DNA of 64,000 nt from Amblyomma americanum (lineage: Eukaryota; Arthropoda; Arachnida; Ixodida; Ixodidae), in contig NC_135502.1 of assembly GCF_052857255.1 (NCBI RefSeq), forward strand, positions 153,147,868 through 153,211,867, in the 5' to 3' direction. Of this stretch, positions 1-10,877 are shown one piece after another (position 1 is the first letter of the stretch; every line of letters begins with the position of its first letter). The position numbers and the translations under genes were made by a program. The notes under the pieces are model-generated. The model was not told the DNA's origin. It was given only the letters and a program-made list of their open reading frames with translations, and ran no database searches.

Positions 1-290
1 ATCCTAATCAGAGCGAGATCCATAGTGGGCACGACGATCGTAATCAGAGGGAGATCCATAGTGGGCACGACGAATGTAATCAGAATGAGGTCCATAGTAG
101 GCACGACGATCTTACTCAGAGCGAGATCCATAGTGGGCACGACGATTGCAGTCAGAGCGAGATCCATAGTGGGCACGACGATCGTAATCAGCGCGAGATC
201 CACAGTGGGCATGACGATCGTAATCAGAATGAGGTCCATAGTGGGCATGACGATCGTAATCAGAATGCGGTCCATAGTGGGCATGACGAT
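1..290. repeat. A-rich cassette joined to B-type units
   Basis: The window opens in type A units carrying the diagnostic series GAATGTAATC (near 72), CTTACTCAG, GATTGCAGTCAG and CAGCGCGAG. It then passes directly into B-type units that end at the 35-bp CGTATCAG unit. The first part matches the cassette after 2653, 4523, 7257 and 19701, while the last part matches the end of module P'. The segment is therefore a recombinant of two module types. Confidence 0.8.
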
Positions 291-298
291 CGTATCAG
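291..298. repeat. 35-bp marker unit class CGTATCAG (14 sites)
   Basis: One A of CGTAATCAG is missing. Sites start at 291, 10865, 23310, 25900, 30901, 32807, 35001, 37483, 40791, 42625, 45035, 46941, 49459 and 57265. Thirteen of them lie exactly 305 bp after a CATTTGGG unit. The first has no such partner because a different segment lies upstream of it. Confidence 0.92.
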
Positions 299-1150
299 AA
301 TGAGGTCTATAGTGGGCACGACGATCCTAGTCAGACTGTGGTCCATAGTGGGCATTACGATCGTGATCAGAATGAGGTCCATTGTGGGCATGACGATCGT
401 AATCAGAATGAGGTGCATACTGGGAATGACGATCGTAATCAGAATGAGGCCCATAGTGGGCTCGACGATCGTAATCAGAGCGAGATCCACAGTGGGCACG
501 ACGATCGTAATCATAATGATGTCCATAGTGGGCACGACGACCGTAATCAGAGCGAGGTCCATAGTGGGCACGACGATCCTAATCAGAGCGAGATCCAGAG
601 TGGGCACGACGATCGTAATCAGAGCGAGATCCATAGTGGTCATGACGATCGTAATCTATATGAGGTCCATAGTGGGCATGACGATCATAATCAGAATGAG
701 GCCCATAGTAGGCACGTCGATTGTAATCAGAATGAGGCCCATAGTGGGCTCGACGATCGTAATAAGAGCGAGATCCATAGTGGGCACGACGATCGTAATC
801 AGAGCGAGATCCATAGTGGGCATGACGATCGTAATCAAAATGAGGTCCATAGTAGGCACGACGATCGTAATCAGAGCGAGATCCAGAGTGGGCACGACGA
901 TCGTAATCAGAGCGAGATCCATAGTGGACATGACGATCGTAATCTATATGAGGTCCATAGTGGGCATGACGATCATAATCAGAATGAGGCCCATAGTAGG
1001 CACGTCGATCGTAATCAGAATGAGGTCCATAGTGGGCATGACCATCGTAATCAGAATGAGGTCCATAGTGGGCACGACGATCGCAATCAGAGCGAGATCC
1101 ATAGTGGGCACGACGATCGTAATCAGAGCGAGATCCATAGTGGGCACGAC
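291..1150. repeat. Q module with an internal 288-bp duplication
   Basis: This stretch follows the 35-bp CGTATCAG unit. Its unit series is diagnostic: CAGACTGTGG, CATTACGATCGTGATC, TGCATACTGGGAATG, AGGCCCATAG with GGGCTCGACG, and AATGATGTCC. A mark CTATATGAGG follows. CTATATGAGG occurs at about 657 and again at about 945, exactly 8 units (288 bp) apart, so the units between are an eight-unit duplication. Related Q modules lie after 10865, 23310, 25900, 30901, 37483, 40791, 42625, 45035, 46941, 49459 and 57265. Confidence 0.85.
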
Positions 1151-2645
1151 GATTGTAATCAGAGCGAGATCCATAGTGGGCGCGACGAATGTAATCAGAA
1201 TGAGGTCCATAATAGGCACGACGATCTTACTCAGAGCGAGATGCATAGTGGGCACGACGATTGTAGTCAGAGCGAGATCCATAGTGGGCACGACGATCGT
1301 AATCAGAGCGAGATCCGCAGTGGGCACGACGATCGTAAACAGAATGAGGTCCATAATGGGCACGACGATCGTAATCAGAGCGAGATCCATAGTGGGCACG
1401 ATGATCGTAATCAGAGCGAGATCCATAGTGGGCACGACGATCGTAATCAGAGCGAGATCCATAGTGGGCACGACGAAGGCAATCAGAATGAGGTCCATAG
1501 TAGGCACGACGATCTTACTCAGAGCGAGATCCATAGTGGGCACGACGATTGTAGTCAGAGCGAGATCCATAGTGGGCACGACGATCGTAATCAGAGCGAG
1601 ATCCAGAGTGGGCACGACGATCGTAAACAGAATGAGGTCCATAGTGGGCACGACGAGCGTAATCAGAGCGAGGTCCATAGTGGGCACGACGATCGTAATC
1701 AGAGCGAGATCCACAGTGGGCACGGCGATCGTAAACAGAATGAGGTCCATAGTGAGCACGATGATCGTAATCAGAATGAGGTCCATAGTGGGCACGACGA
1801 TCCTAATCAGAGCGAGATTCATAGTGGGCACGACAATCGTAATCAGAGCTGGATCCATAATGGGCATGACGAACGTAATCAGAATGAGGTCCATAGTGGC
1901 CACGACGATCGTAATCAGAGCGAGACCCATAGTGGCCACGACGATCGTAATCAGAATGAGGTCCATAGTGGGCACGACGATCGCAATCAGAGCGAGATCC
2001 ATAGTGGGCACGACGATCGTAATCAGAGCGAGATCCATAGTGGGCACGACGATTGTAATCAGAGCAAGATCCATAGTGGGCGCGACGAATGTAATCAGAA
2101 TGAGGTCCATAGTAGGCACGACGATCTTACTCAGAGCGAGATCCATAGTGGGCACGACGATTGTAGTCAGAGCGAGATCCATAGTGGGCACGACGATCGT
2201 AATCAGAGCGAGATCCACAGTGGGCACGACGATCGTAAACAGAATGAGGTCCATAATGGGCACGACGATCGTAATCAGAGCGAGATCCATAGTGGGCACG
2301 ACGATCGTAATCAGAGCGAGATCCATAGTGGGCACGACGATCGTAATCAGAGCGAGATCCATAGTGGGCACGACGAATGTAATCAGAATGAGGTCCATAG
2401 TAGGCACGACGATCTTACTCAGAGCGAGATCCATAGTGGGCACGACGATTGTAGTCAGAGCGAGATCCATAGTGGGCACGACGATCGTAATCAGAGCGAG
2501 ATCCACTGTGGGCACGACGATCGTAAACAGAATGAGGTCCATAGTGGGCACGACGATTGTAATCAGAGCGAGGTCCATAGTGGGCACGACGATCGTAATC
2601 AGAGGGAGATCCATAGTGGGCACGACGACCGTAATCAGAGCGAGG
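1151..2645. repeat. A-rich eight-unit cassettes
   Basis: Type A units dominate. A recurring order of variants is visible: GAATGTAATC, then AGTAGGCACG with CTTACTCAG, then GATTGTAGTCAG, a plain A unit, then CCACAGTGGG with GTAAACAG, then plain A units. The GAATGT-type mark (or its GAAGGC variant) falls at 1187, 1475, 2087 and 2375. The spacings are 288, 612 and 288 bp, which are 8, 17 and 8 units. A middle part (about 1800-1960) holds GAGCTGGATCC and GTGGCCACG units, which recur near 24.9, 48.4, 51.0 and 58.8 kb. Confidence 0.85.
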
Positions 2646-2653
2646 TCCAATAG
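2646..2653. repeat. 37-bp marker unit class TCCAATAG (8 sites)
   Basis: One A is added in TCCATAG. Sites start at 2646, 4516, 7250, 19694, 27571, 51598, 59332 and 61884. Each follows a CGACCGTAATC unit and precedes A cassettes or an R module. It is the only recurrent insertion class. Confidence 0.92.
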
Positions 2654-3534
2654 TGGGCACGACGATCCTAATCAGAGCGAGATCCATAGTGGGCACGACG
2701 ATCGTAATCAGAGCGAGATCCATAGTGGGCACGACGAATGTAATCAGAATGAGGTCCATAGTAGGCACGACGATCTTACTCAGAGCGAGATCCATAGTGG
2801 GCACGACGATTGCAGTCATAGCGAGATCCATAGTGGGCACGACGATCGTAATCAGCGCGAGATCCACAGTGGGCACGACGATCGTAAACAGAATGAGGTC
2901 CATAGATGGCACGACGATCGTAATCAGAGCGAGGTCCATAGTGGGCACGACGATCGTAATCAGAGCGAGATCCATAGTGGCTACGACGAATGTAATCAGA
3001 ATGAGGTCCATAGTAGGCACGACGATCTTACTCAGAGCGAGATCCATAGTGGGCACGACGATTGTAGTCAGAGCGAGATCCATAGTGGGCACGACGATCG
3101 TAATCAGAGCGAGATCCATAGTGGGCACGACGATCGTAATCAGAGCGAGATCAACAGTGGGCACGACGATCGTAAACAGAATGAGGTCCATAGTGAGCAC
3201 GATGATCGTAATCAGAATGAGGTCCATAGTGGGCACGACGATCGTAATCAGAGCGAGTTCCATAGTGGGCACGACGATCGTAATCAGCGAGATCCATAGA
3301 GGTCATGATGATCTTAATCAGAGCGAGATCAATAGTGGGCATGACGATCCTAATCAGAATGAGGTCCATAGTGGGCACCACGATCGTAATCAGAGCAAGA
3401 TCCATAGTGGGCACGACGATCCTGATCAGGGAGAGATCCATAGTGGGCACGACGATCGTGATCAGAGTGAGATCCATAGTGGGCACGATGATCGTAATCA
3501 GAGCGAGATCCATATTGGGCACGACGATCTTAAT

Positions 3535-3540
3535 CAAATG
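3535..3540. repeat. 35-bp marker unit class CAAATG (17 sites)
   Basis: One base of the AATCAGAATGAGG junction is missing, giving AATCAAATGAGG. Sites start at 3535, 5371, 6414, 8141, 9578, 13354, 16843, 20585, 22023, 28246, 38280, 52057, 55942, 60149, 61263, 62701 and 63815. Nearly all follow CATATTGGG at the end of an R module, so the deletion most likely arose once and spread by duplication. Confidence 0.92.
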
Positions 3541-5376
3541 AGGTCCATAGTGGGCATGACGATTGTAATCAGAATGAGGTCCATAGTGGGCACGACGATC
3601 GTAATCAGAATGAGGTCCATAGTGGGCACGACGATCGTAATCAGAGCAAGATCCATTTTGGGCATGACGATCACAATCAGAATGCGGTACATCGTGGGCA
3701 TGACGATCGTAATCAGAATGAGGTCCATAGTGGGCATGACGAACGTAATCAGAATGAGGTCCATAGTGGCCACGACGATCGTAATCAGAGCGAGACCCAT
3801 AGTGGCCACGACGATCGTAATCAGAATGAGGTCCATAGTGGGCACGACGATCGCAATCAGAGCGAGATCCATAGTGGGCACGACGATCGTAATCAGAGCG
3901 AGATCCATAGTGGGCACGAAGATTGTAATCAGAGCAAGATCCATAGTGGGCGCGACGAATGTAATCAGAATGAGGTCCATAGTAGGCACGACGATCTTAC
4001 TCAGAGCGAGATCCACAGTGGGCACGACGATTGTAGTCAGAGCGAGATCCATAGTGGGCACGACGATCGTAATCAGAGCAAGATCCACAGTGGGCACGAC
4101 GATCGTAAACAGAATGAGGTCCATAATGGGCACGACGATCGTAATCAGAGCGAGATCCATAGTGGGCACGACGATCGTAATCAGAGCGAGATCCATAGTG
4201 GGCACGACGATCGTAATCAGAGCGAGATCCATAGTGGGCACGACGAATGTAATCAGAATGAGGTCCATAGTAGGCACGACGATCTTACTCAGAGCGAGAT
4301 CCATAGTGGGCACGACGATTGTAGTCAGAGCGAGATCCATAGTGGGCACGACGATCGTAATCAGAGCGAGATCCACTGTGGGCACGACGATCGTAAACAG
4401 AATGAGGTCCATAGTGGGCACGACGATCGTAATCAGAGCGAGGTCCATAGTGGGCACGACGATCGTAATCAGAGGGAGATCCATAGTGGGCACGACGACC
4501 GTAATCAGAGCGAGATCCAATAGTGGGCACGACGATCCTAATCAGAGCGAGATCCATAGTGGGCACGACGATCGTAATCAGAGCGAGATCCATAGTGGGC
4601 ACGACGAATGTAATCAGAATGAGGTCCATAGTAGGCACGACGATCTTACTCAGAGCGAGATCCATAGTGGGCACGACGATTGCAGTCAGAGCGAGATCCA
4701 TAGTGGGCACGACGATCGTAATCAGCGCGAGATCCACAGTGGGCACGACGATCGTAAACAGAATGAGGTCCATAGAGGGCACGACGATCGTAATCAGAGC
4801 GAGGTCCATAGTGGGCACGACGATCGTAATCAGAGCGAGATCCATAGTGGCTACGACGAATGTAATCAGAATGAGGTCCATAGTAGGCACGACGATCTTA
4901 CTCAGAGCGAGATCCATAGTGGGCACGACGATTGTAGTCAGAGCGAGATCCATAGTGGGCACGACGATCGTAATCAGAGCGAGATCCACAGTGGGCACGA
5001 CGATCGTAAACGGAATGAGGTCCATAGTGAGCACGATGATCGTAATCAGAATGAGGTCCATAGTGGGCACGACGATCGTAATCAGAGCGAGTTCCATAGT
5101 GGGCACGACGATCGTAATCAGAGCGAGATCCATAGAGGGCATGATGATCTTAATCAGAGCGAGATCAATAGTGGGCATGACGATCCTAATCAGAATGAGG
5201 TCCATAGTGGGCACCACGATCGTAATCAGAGCAAGATCCATAGTGGGCACGACGATCCTGATCAGGGAGAGATCCATAGTGGGCACGACGATCGTGATCA
5301 GAGTGAGATCCATAGTGGGCACGATGATCGTAATCAGAGCGAGATCCATATTGGGCACGACGATCTTAATCAAATG
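3541..5376. repeat. Higher-order repeat, 1,836 bp (51 units)
   Basis: The segment lies between two CAAATG marker units (3535 and 5371), exactly 51 x 36 bp apart because a -1 and a +1 indel cancel. It starts with B units, then CATTTTGGG, GCGGTACATCGTGG and GTGGCCACG units. A-rich cassettes follow, then the 37-bp TCCAATAG unit at 4516-4523, and it ends in an R module. It is the longer relative of the next segment. Confidence 0.88.
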
Positions 5377-6419
5377 AGGTCCATAGTGGGCATGACGATT
5401 GTAATCAGAATGAGGTCCATAGTGGGCACGACGATCGTAATCAGAATGAGGTCCATAGTGGGCACGACGATCGTAATCAGAGCAAGATCCATTTTGGGCA
5501 TGACGATCATAATCAGAATGCGGTACATCGTGGGCATGACGATCGTAATCAGAATGAGGTCCATAGTGGGCATGACGAACGTAATCAGAATGAGGTCCAT
5601 AGTGGCCACGACGATCGTAATCAGAGCGAGACCCATAGTGGCCACGACGATCGTAATCAGAATGAGGTCCGTAGTGGGCACGACGATCGCAATCAGAGCG
5701 AGATCCATAGTGGGCACGACGATCGTAATCAGAGCGAGATCCATAGTGGGCACGAAGATTGTAATCAGAGCAAGATCCATAGTGGGCGCGACGAATGTAA
5801 TCAGAATGAGGTCCATAGTAGGCACGACGATCTTACTCAGAGCGAGATCCACAGTGGGCACGACGATTGTAGTCAGAGCGAGATCCATAGTGGGCACGAC
5901 GATCGTAATCAGAGCGAGATCCACAGTGGGCACGACAATCGTAAACAGAATGAGGTCCATAATGGGCACGACGATTGTAGTCAGAGCGAGATCCATAGTG
6001 GGCACGACGATCGTAATCAGAGCGAGATCCACAGTGGGCACGACGATCGTAAACAGAATGAGGTCCATAGTGAGCACGATGATCGTAATCAGAATGAGGT
6101 CCATAGTGGGCACGACGATCGTAATCAGAGCGAGTTCCATAGTGGGCACGACGATCGTAATCAGAGCGAGATCCATAGAGGTCATGATGATCTTAATCAG
6201 AGCGAGATCAATAGTGGGCATGACGATCCTAATCAGAATGAGGTCCATAGTGGGCACCACGATCGTAATCAGAGCAAGATCCATAGTGGGCACGACGATC
6301 CTGATCAGGGAGAGATCCATAGTGGGCACGACGATCGTGATCAGAGTGAGATCCATAGTGGGCACGATGATCGTAATCAGAGCGAGATCCATATTGGGCA
6401 CGACGATCTTAATCAAATG
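5377..6419. repeat. Higher-order repeat, 1,043 bp (29 units), deleted version
   Basis: The segment matches 3541-5376 at its start and end but lacks 793 bp in the middle, which is 22 units including the 37-bp unit. The join lies near 5960-5975, where a unit with ATAATGGGC runs into GATTGTAGTC. In the longer copy these two marks are about 0.8 kb apart (near 4127 and 4931). The loss of whole units fits unequal exchange. Confidence 0.88.
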
Positions 6420-8146
6420 AGGTCCATAGTGGGCATGACGATTGTAATCAGAATGAGGTCCATAGTGGGCACGACGATCGTAATCAGAATGAGGTCCATA
6501 GTGGGCACGACGATCGTAATCAGAGCAAGATCCATTTTGGGCATGACGATCATAATCAGAATGCGGTACATCGTGGGCATGACGATCGTAATCAGAATGA
6601 GGTCCATAGTGGGCATGACGATCGTAATCAGAATGAGGTCATAGTGGGCATGACGATCGTAATCAGAATGAGGTCCATAGTGGGCATGACGATCGTAATC
6701 AGAATGAGGTCCGTAGTGGGCATGACGATCGTAATCATAATGAGGTCCATAGTGGGCACGACGATCGTAATCAGAATGAGGTCCATACTGGGCATGACGA
6801 TTGTAATCAGATTGAGGCCCATAGTGGGCTCGACGATCGTAATCAGAGCGAGATCCATAGTGGGCACGACGATCGTAATCAGAGCGAGATCCATAGTGGG
6901 CACGACGATCGTAATCAGAGCGAGATCCATAGTGGGCACGACGATCGTAATCAGAGCGAGATCCATAGTGGGCACGACGAATGTAATCAGAATGAGGTCC
7001 ATAGTAGGCACGACGATCTTACTCAGAGCGAGATCCATAGTGGGCACGACGATTGTAGTCAGAGCGAGATCCATAGTGGGCACGACGATCGTAATCAGAG
7101 CGAGATCCACTGTGGGCACGACGATCGTAAACAGAATGAGGTCCATAGTGGGCACGACGATCGTAATCAGAGCGAGGTCCATAGTGGGCACGACGATCGT
7201 AATCAGAGGGAGATCCATAGTGGGCACGACGACCGTAATCAGAGCGAGGTCCAATAGTGGGCACGACGATCCTAATCAGAGCGAGATCCATAGTGGGCAC
7301 GACGATCGTAATCAGAGCGAGATCCATAGTGGGCACGACGAATGTAATCAGAATGAGGTCCATAGTAGGCACGACGATCTTACTCAGAGCGAGATCCATA
7401 GTGGGCACGACGATTGCAGTCAGAGCGAGATCCATAGTGGGCACGACGATCGTAATCAGCGCGAGATCCACAGTGGGCACGACGATCGTAAACAGAATGA
7501 GGTCCATAGAGGGCACGACGATCGTAATCAGAGCGAGGTCCATAGTGGGCACGACGATCGTAATCAGAGCGAGATCCATAGTGGGCACGACGATCGTAAT
7601 CAGAGCGAGATCCATAGTGGGCACGACGAATGTAATCAGAATGAGGTCCATAGTAGGCACGACGATCTTACTCAGAGCGAGATCCATAGTGGGCACGACG
7701 ATTGTAGTCAGAGCGAGATCCATAGTGGGCACGACGATCGTAATCAGAGCGAGATCCACAGTGGGCACGACGATCGTAAACAGAATGAGGTCCATAGTGA
7801 GCACGATGATCGTAATCAGAATGAGGTCCATAGTGGGCACGACGATCGTAATCAGAGCGAGTTCCATAGTGGGCACGACGACCGTAATCAGAGCGAGATC
7901 CATAGAGGTCATGATGATCTTAATCAGAGCGAGATCAATAGTGGGCATGACGATCCTAATCAGAATGAGGTCCATAGTGGGCACCACGATCGTAATCAGA
8001 GCAAGATCCATAGTGGGCACGACGATCCTGATCAGGGAGAGATCCATAGTGGGCACGACGATCGTGATCAGAGTGAGATCCATAGTGGGCACGATGATCG
8101 TAATCAGAGCGAGATCCATATTGGGCACGACGATCTTAATCAAATG
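6420..8146. repeat. Higher-order repeat, 1,727 bp (48 units)
   Basis: The segment runs between CAAATG units at 6414 and 8141. It contains a GAGGTCATAG 35-bp unit (6635-6644), a T module (GAGGTCCGTAGTGG, ATCATAATGAGG, CATACTGGGC, GATTGAGGCCC), A cassettes, a TCCAATAG 37-bp unit (7250-7257) and an R module. From about 6.87 kb it belongs to the copy paired with 19.3-24.4 kb. Confidence 0.86.
6635..6644. repeat. 35-bp marker unit class GAGGTCATAG (12 sites)
   Basis: One C of GAGGTCCATAG is missing. Sites start at 6635, 8362, 9763, 13575, 17064, 20806, 22208, 28467, 38501, 52278, 55121 and 56163. Each lies in a run of B units and opens a T module. In the ARSIVGTTIVIR frame the deletion puts a TAG in frame at once. 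Confidence 0.92.
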
Positions 8147-9583
8147 AGGTCCATAGTGGGCATGACGATTGTAATCAGAATGAGGTCCATAGTGGGCACG
8201 ACGATCGTAATCAGAATGAGGTCCATAGTGGGCACGACGATCGTAATCAGAGCAAGATCCATTTTGGGCATGACGATCATAATCAGAATGCGGTACATCG
8301 TGGGCATGACGATCGTAATCAGAATGAGGTCCATAGTGGGCATGACGATCGTAATCAGAATGAGGTCATAGTGGGCATGACGATCGTAATCAGAATGAGG
8401 TCCATAGTGGGCATGACGATCGTAATCAGAATGAGGTCCGTAGTGGGCATGACGATCGTAATCATAATGAGGTCCATAGTGGGCACGACGATCGTAATCA
8501 GAATGAGGTCCATACTGGGCATGACGATTGTAATCAGATTGAGGCCCATAGTGGGCTCGACGATCGTAATCAGAGCGAGATCCATAGTGGGCACGACGAT
8601 CGTAATCAGAGCGAGATCCATAGTGGGCATGACGATCGTAATCAGAATGAGGTCCATACTGGGCATGACGATCGTAATCAGAATGAGGTCCATAGTGGGC
8701 TCGACGATCGTAATCAGAGCGAGATCCATAGTGGGCACGACGATCTTAATCAGAGCTAGATCCATAGTGCGCATGACGATCGTAATCAGAATGAGGTCCA
8801 TAGTAGGCCGACGATCGTAATCAGAGCGAGATCCATAGTGGGCACGACGATCGTAATCAGAGCGAGATCCATAGTGGGCATGACGATCGTAATCATAATG
8901 AGGTCCATAGTGGGCACGACGATCGTAATCAGAATGAGGTTCATACTGGGCATGACGATTGTAATCAGAATGAGGCCCATAGTGGGCTCGACGATCGTAA
9001 TAAGAGCGAGATCCATAGTGGGCACGACGATCGTAATCAGAGCGAGATCCATAGTGGGCATGACGATCGTAATCAAAAGGAGGTCCATAGTAGGCACGAC
9101 GATCGTAATCAGCGCGAGATCCAGAGTGGGCACGACGATCGTAATCAGAGCGAGATCCATAGTGGACATGACGATCGTAATCTATATGAGGTCCATAGTG
9201 GGCATGACGATCATAATCAGAATGAGGCCCATAGTAGGCACGTCGATCGTAATCAGAATGAGGTCCATAGTGGGCATGACCATCGTAATCAGAATGAGGT
9301 CCATAGTGGGCACGACGATCGCAATCAGAGCGAGATCCATAGTGGGCACGACGATTGTAGTCAGAGCGAGATCCATAGTGGGCACGACGATCGTAATCAG
9401 AGCGAGATCCACAGTGGGCACGACGATCGTAAACAGAATGAGGTCCATAATGGGCACGACGATCGTAATCAGAGCGAGATCCATAGTGGGCACGACGATC
9501 GTGATCAGAGTGAGATCCATAGTGGGCACGATGATCGTAATCAGAGCGAGATCCATATTGGGCACGACGATCGTAATCAAATG
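8147..9583. repeat. Higher-order repeat, 1,437 bp (40 units)
   Basis: The segment lies between CAAATG units at 8141 and 9578. It holds B units, GAGGTCATAG (8362-8371), a full T module and a short R tail with only the last R marks (CGTGATCAGAGTG, CACGATGATCG, CATATTGGG). A private 1-bp deletion, TAGGCCG for TAGGCACG, lies at about 8805-8811. Its partner at 20.6-22.0 kb lacks this deletion, so it arose after the duplication or in one copy only. Confidence 0.86.
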
Positions 9584-10299
9584 AGGTCCATAGTGGGCAC
9601 GACGATCGTAATCAGAGCGAGATCCACAGTGGGCACGGCGATCGTAAACAGAATGAGGTCCATAGTGAGCACGATGATCGTAATCAGAATGAGGTACATC
9701 GTGGGCATGACGATCGTAATCAGAATGAGGTCCATAGTGGGCATGACGATCGTAATCAGAATGAGGTCATAGTGGGCATGACGATCGTAATCAGAATGAG
9801 GTCCATAGTGGGCATGACGATCGTAATCAGAATGAGGTCCGTAGTGGGCATGACGATCGTAATCCTAATGAGGTCCATAGTGGGCACGACGATCGTAATC
9901 AGAATGAGGTCCATACTGGGCATGACGATTGTAATCAGATTGAGGCCCATAGTGGGCTCGACGATCGTAATCAGAGCGAGATCCATAGTGGGCACGACGA
10001 TCGTAATCAGAGCGAGATCCATAGTGGGCATGACGATCGTAATCAGATTGAGGTCCATACTGGGCATGACGATCGTAATCAGAATGAGGTCCATAGTGGG
10101 CTCGACGATCGTAATCAGAGCGAGATCCATAGTGGGCTCGACGATCTTAATCAGAGCTAGATCCATAGTGCGCATGACGATCGTAATCAGAATGAGGTCC
10201 ATAGTAGGCACGACGATCGTAATCAGAGCGAGATCCAAAGTGGGCACGACGATCGTAATCAGAGCGAGATCCATAGTGGACATGACGATAGTAATCTGA
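9584..10299. repeat. T module segment
   Basis: Two type A units and a GTGAGCACGATG unit lead to GAGGTCATAG (9763-9772). A T module follows with a private-looking AATCCTAATGAGG unit (also in its copy at 22.3 kb), GATTGAGG, CATACTGGGC, GAGCTAGATCC with GTGCGCATG, and a CCAAAGTGGG unit. It runs into module P at the GATAGTAATCTG unit. Confidence 0.82.
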
Positions 10300-10877
10300 A
10301 TGAGGTCCATAGTGGGCATGACGATCATAATCAGAATGAGGCCCATAGTAGGCACGTCGATCGTAATCAGAATGAGGTCCATAGTGGGCATGACCATCGT
10401 AATCAGAATGATGTTCATAGTGGGCACGACGATCCTAATCAGAGCGAGATTCATAGTGGGTATGACGATCGTAATCAGACTGAGGTCTATGGTGGGCATG
10501 ACGATCGTAGTCAGAATGTTGCCCATAGTGGGCATGACGATCGTAAGCAGAATGAGGTCCATTTGGGCACGACGATCGTTATCAGAATGATGTCCATACT
10601 GGGCATGACGATCGTAATCAGAATGAGGTCCATAGTGGGCTCGACGATCGTAATCAGAGCGAGATCCATAGTGGACACGACGATCGTAATCAGAGCGAGA
10701 TCCATAGTGGGCATGACGATCGTAATCAGAATGAGGTCCATAGTGGGCACGACGATCGTAATCAGAGCAAGATCCATAGTGGGCATGACGATCGTAATCA
10801 GAATGAGGTCCATAGTGGGCATGACGATCGTAATCAGAATGCGGTCCATAGTGGGCATGACGATCGTATCAGAATGA
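10300..10877. repeat. P and P' modules, reference copy
   Basis: Module P carries the most divergent units of the array in fixed order: AATGATGTTCATAG, CCTAATC with GAGATTCATAG, GTGGGTATG, GACTGAGGTC, GTAGTCAGAATGTTGCCC, GTAAGCAG, then the 35-bp CATTTGGG unit (10560-10567) with CGTTATCAG and GATGTCC. Full P modules start near 10300, 15444, 18933, 22745, 25335, 30336, 32242, 34436, 36918, 40226, 42060, 44470, 46376, 48894 and 56700. P' is mainly B units and ends in the 35-bp CGTATCAG unit (10865-10872). Confidence 0.9.
10560..10567. repeat. 35-bp marker unit class CATTTGGG (15 sites)
   Basis: CATAGTGGG has become CATTTGGG, one base shorter. Sites start at 10560, 15704, 19193, 23005, 25595, 30596, 32502, 34696, 37178, 40486, 42320, 44730, 46636, 49154 and 56960, always inside module P between GTAAGCAG and CGTTATCAG. 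Confidence 0.92.

Larger units (their letters stand above)
2646..3540. repeat. TCCAATAG-to-CAAATG segment (A cassettes plus R module)
   Basis: The segment begins with a 37-bp unit (TCCAATAG, 2646-2653) and ends with a 35-bp unit (CAAATG, 3535-3540). Compared with the matching segment at 4516-5376, it has one extra type A unit near 3.1 kb and a private 2-bp deletion near 3287 (CAGCGAG where relatives have CAGAGCGAG). The R module at its end has a fixed series: GAGTTCC, ATAGAGGTCATGATG, GAGATCAATAG, GCACCACG, CCTGATCAGGGAG, CGTGATCAGAGTG, CACGATGATCG and CATATTGGG. Confidence 0.88.

Noticed and set aside
1851..1856. BamHI site GGATCC in a few units (also about 24870, 48.4, 51.0 and 58.8 kb)
   Set aside because: It is one base change in a single unit type that was copied with its cassette. 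It is useful as a marker but has no sign of function.
3281..3296. Possible real frameshift in a gene (2-bp loss, CAGCGAG)
   Set aside because: It is a private deletion in one satellite unit; there is no gene for it to break.
2653..6420. 1,255-codon open frame on the + strand, and many others of 300-999 codons on both strands
   Set aside because: They follow from the 36-bp (12-codon) period. Overlapping frames on both strands are equally open, the starts are ordinary ATGs of B units, variation hits all codon positions, and marker indels break each frame. No conserved domain is visible.
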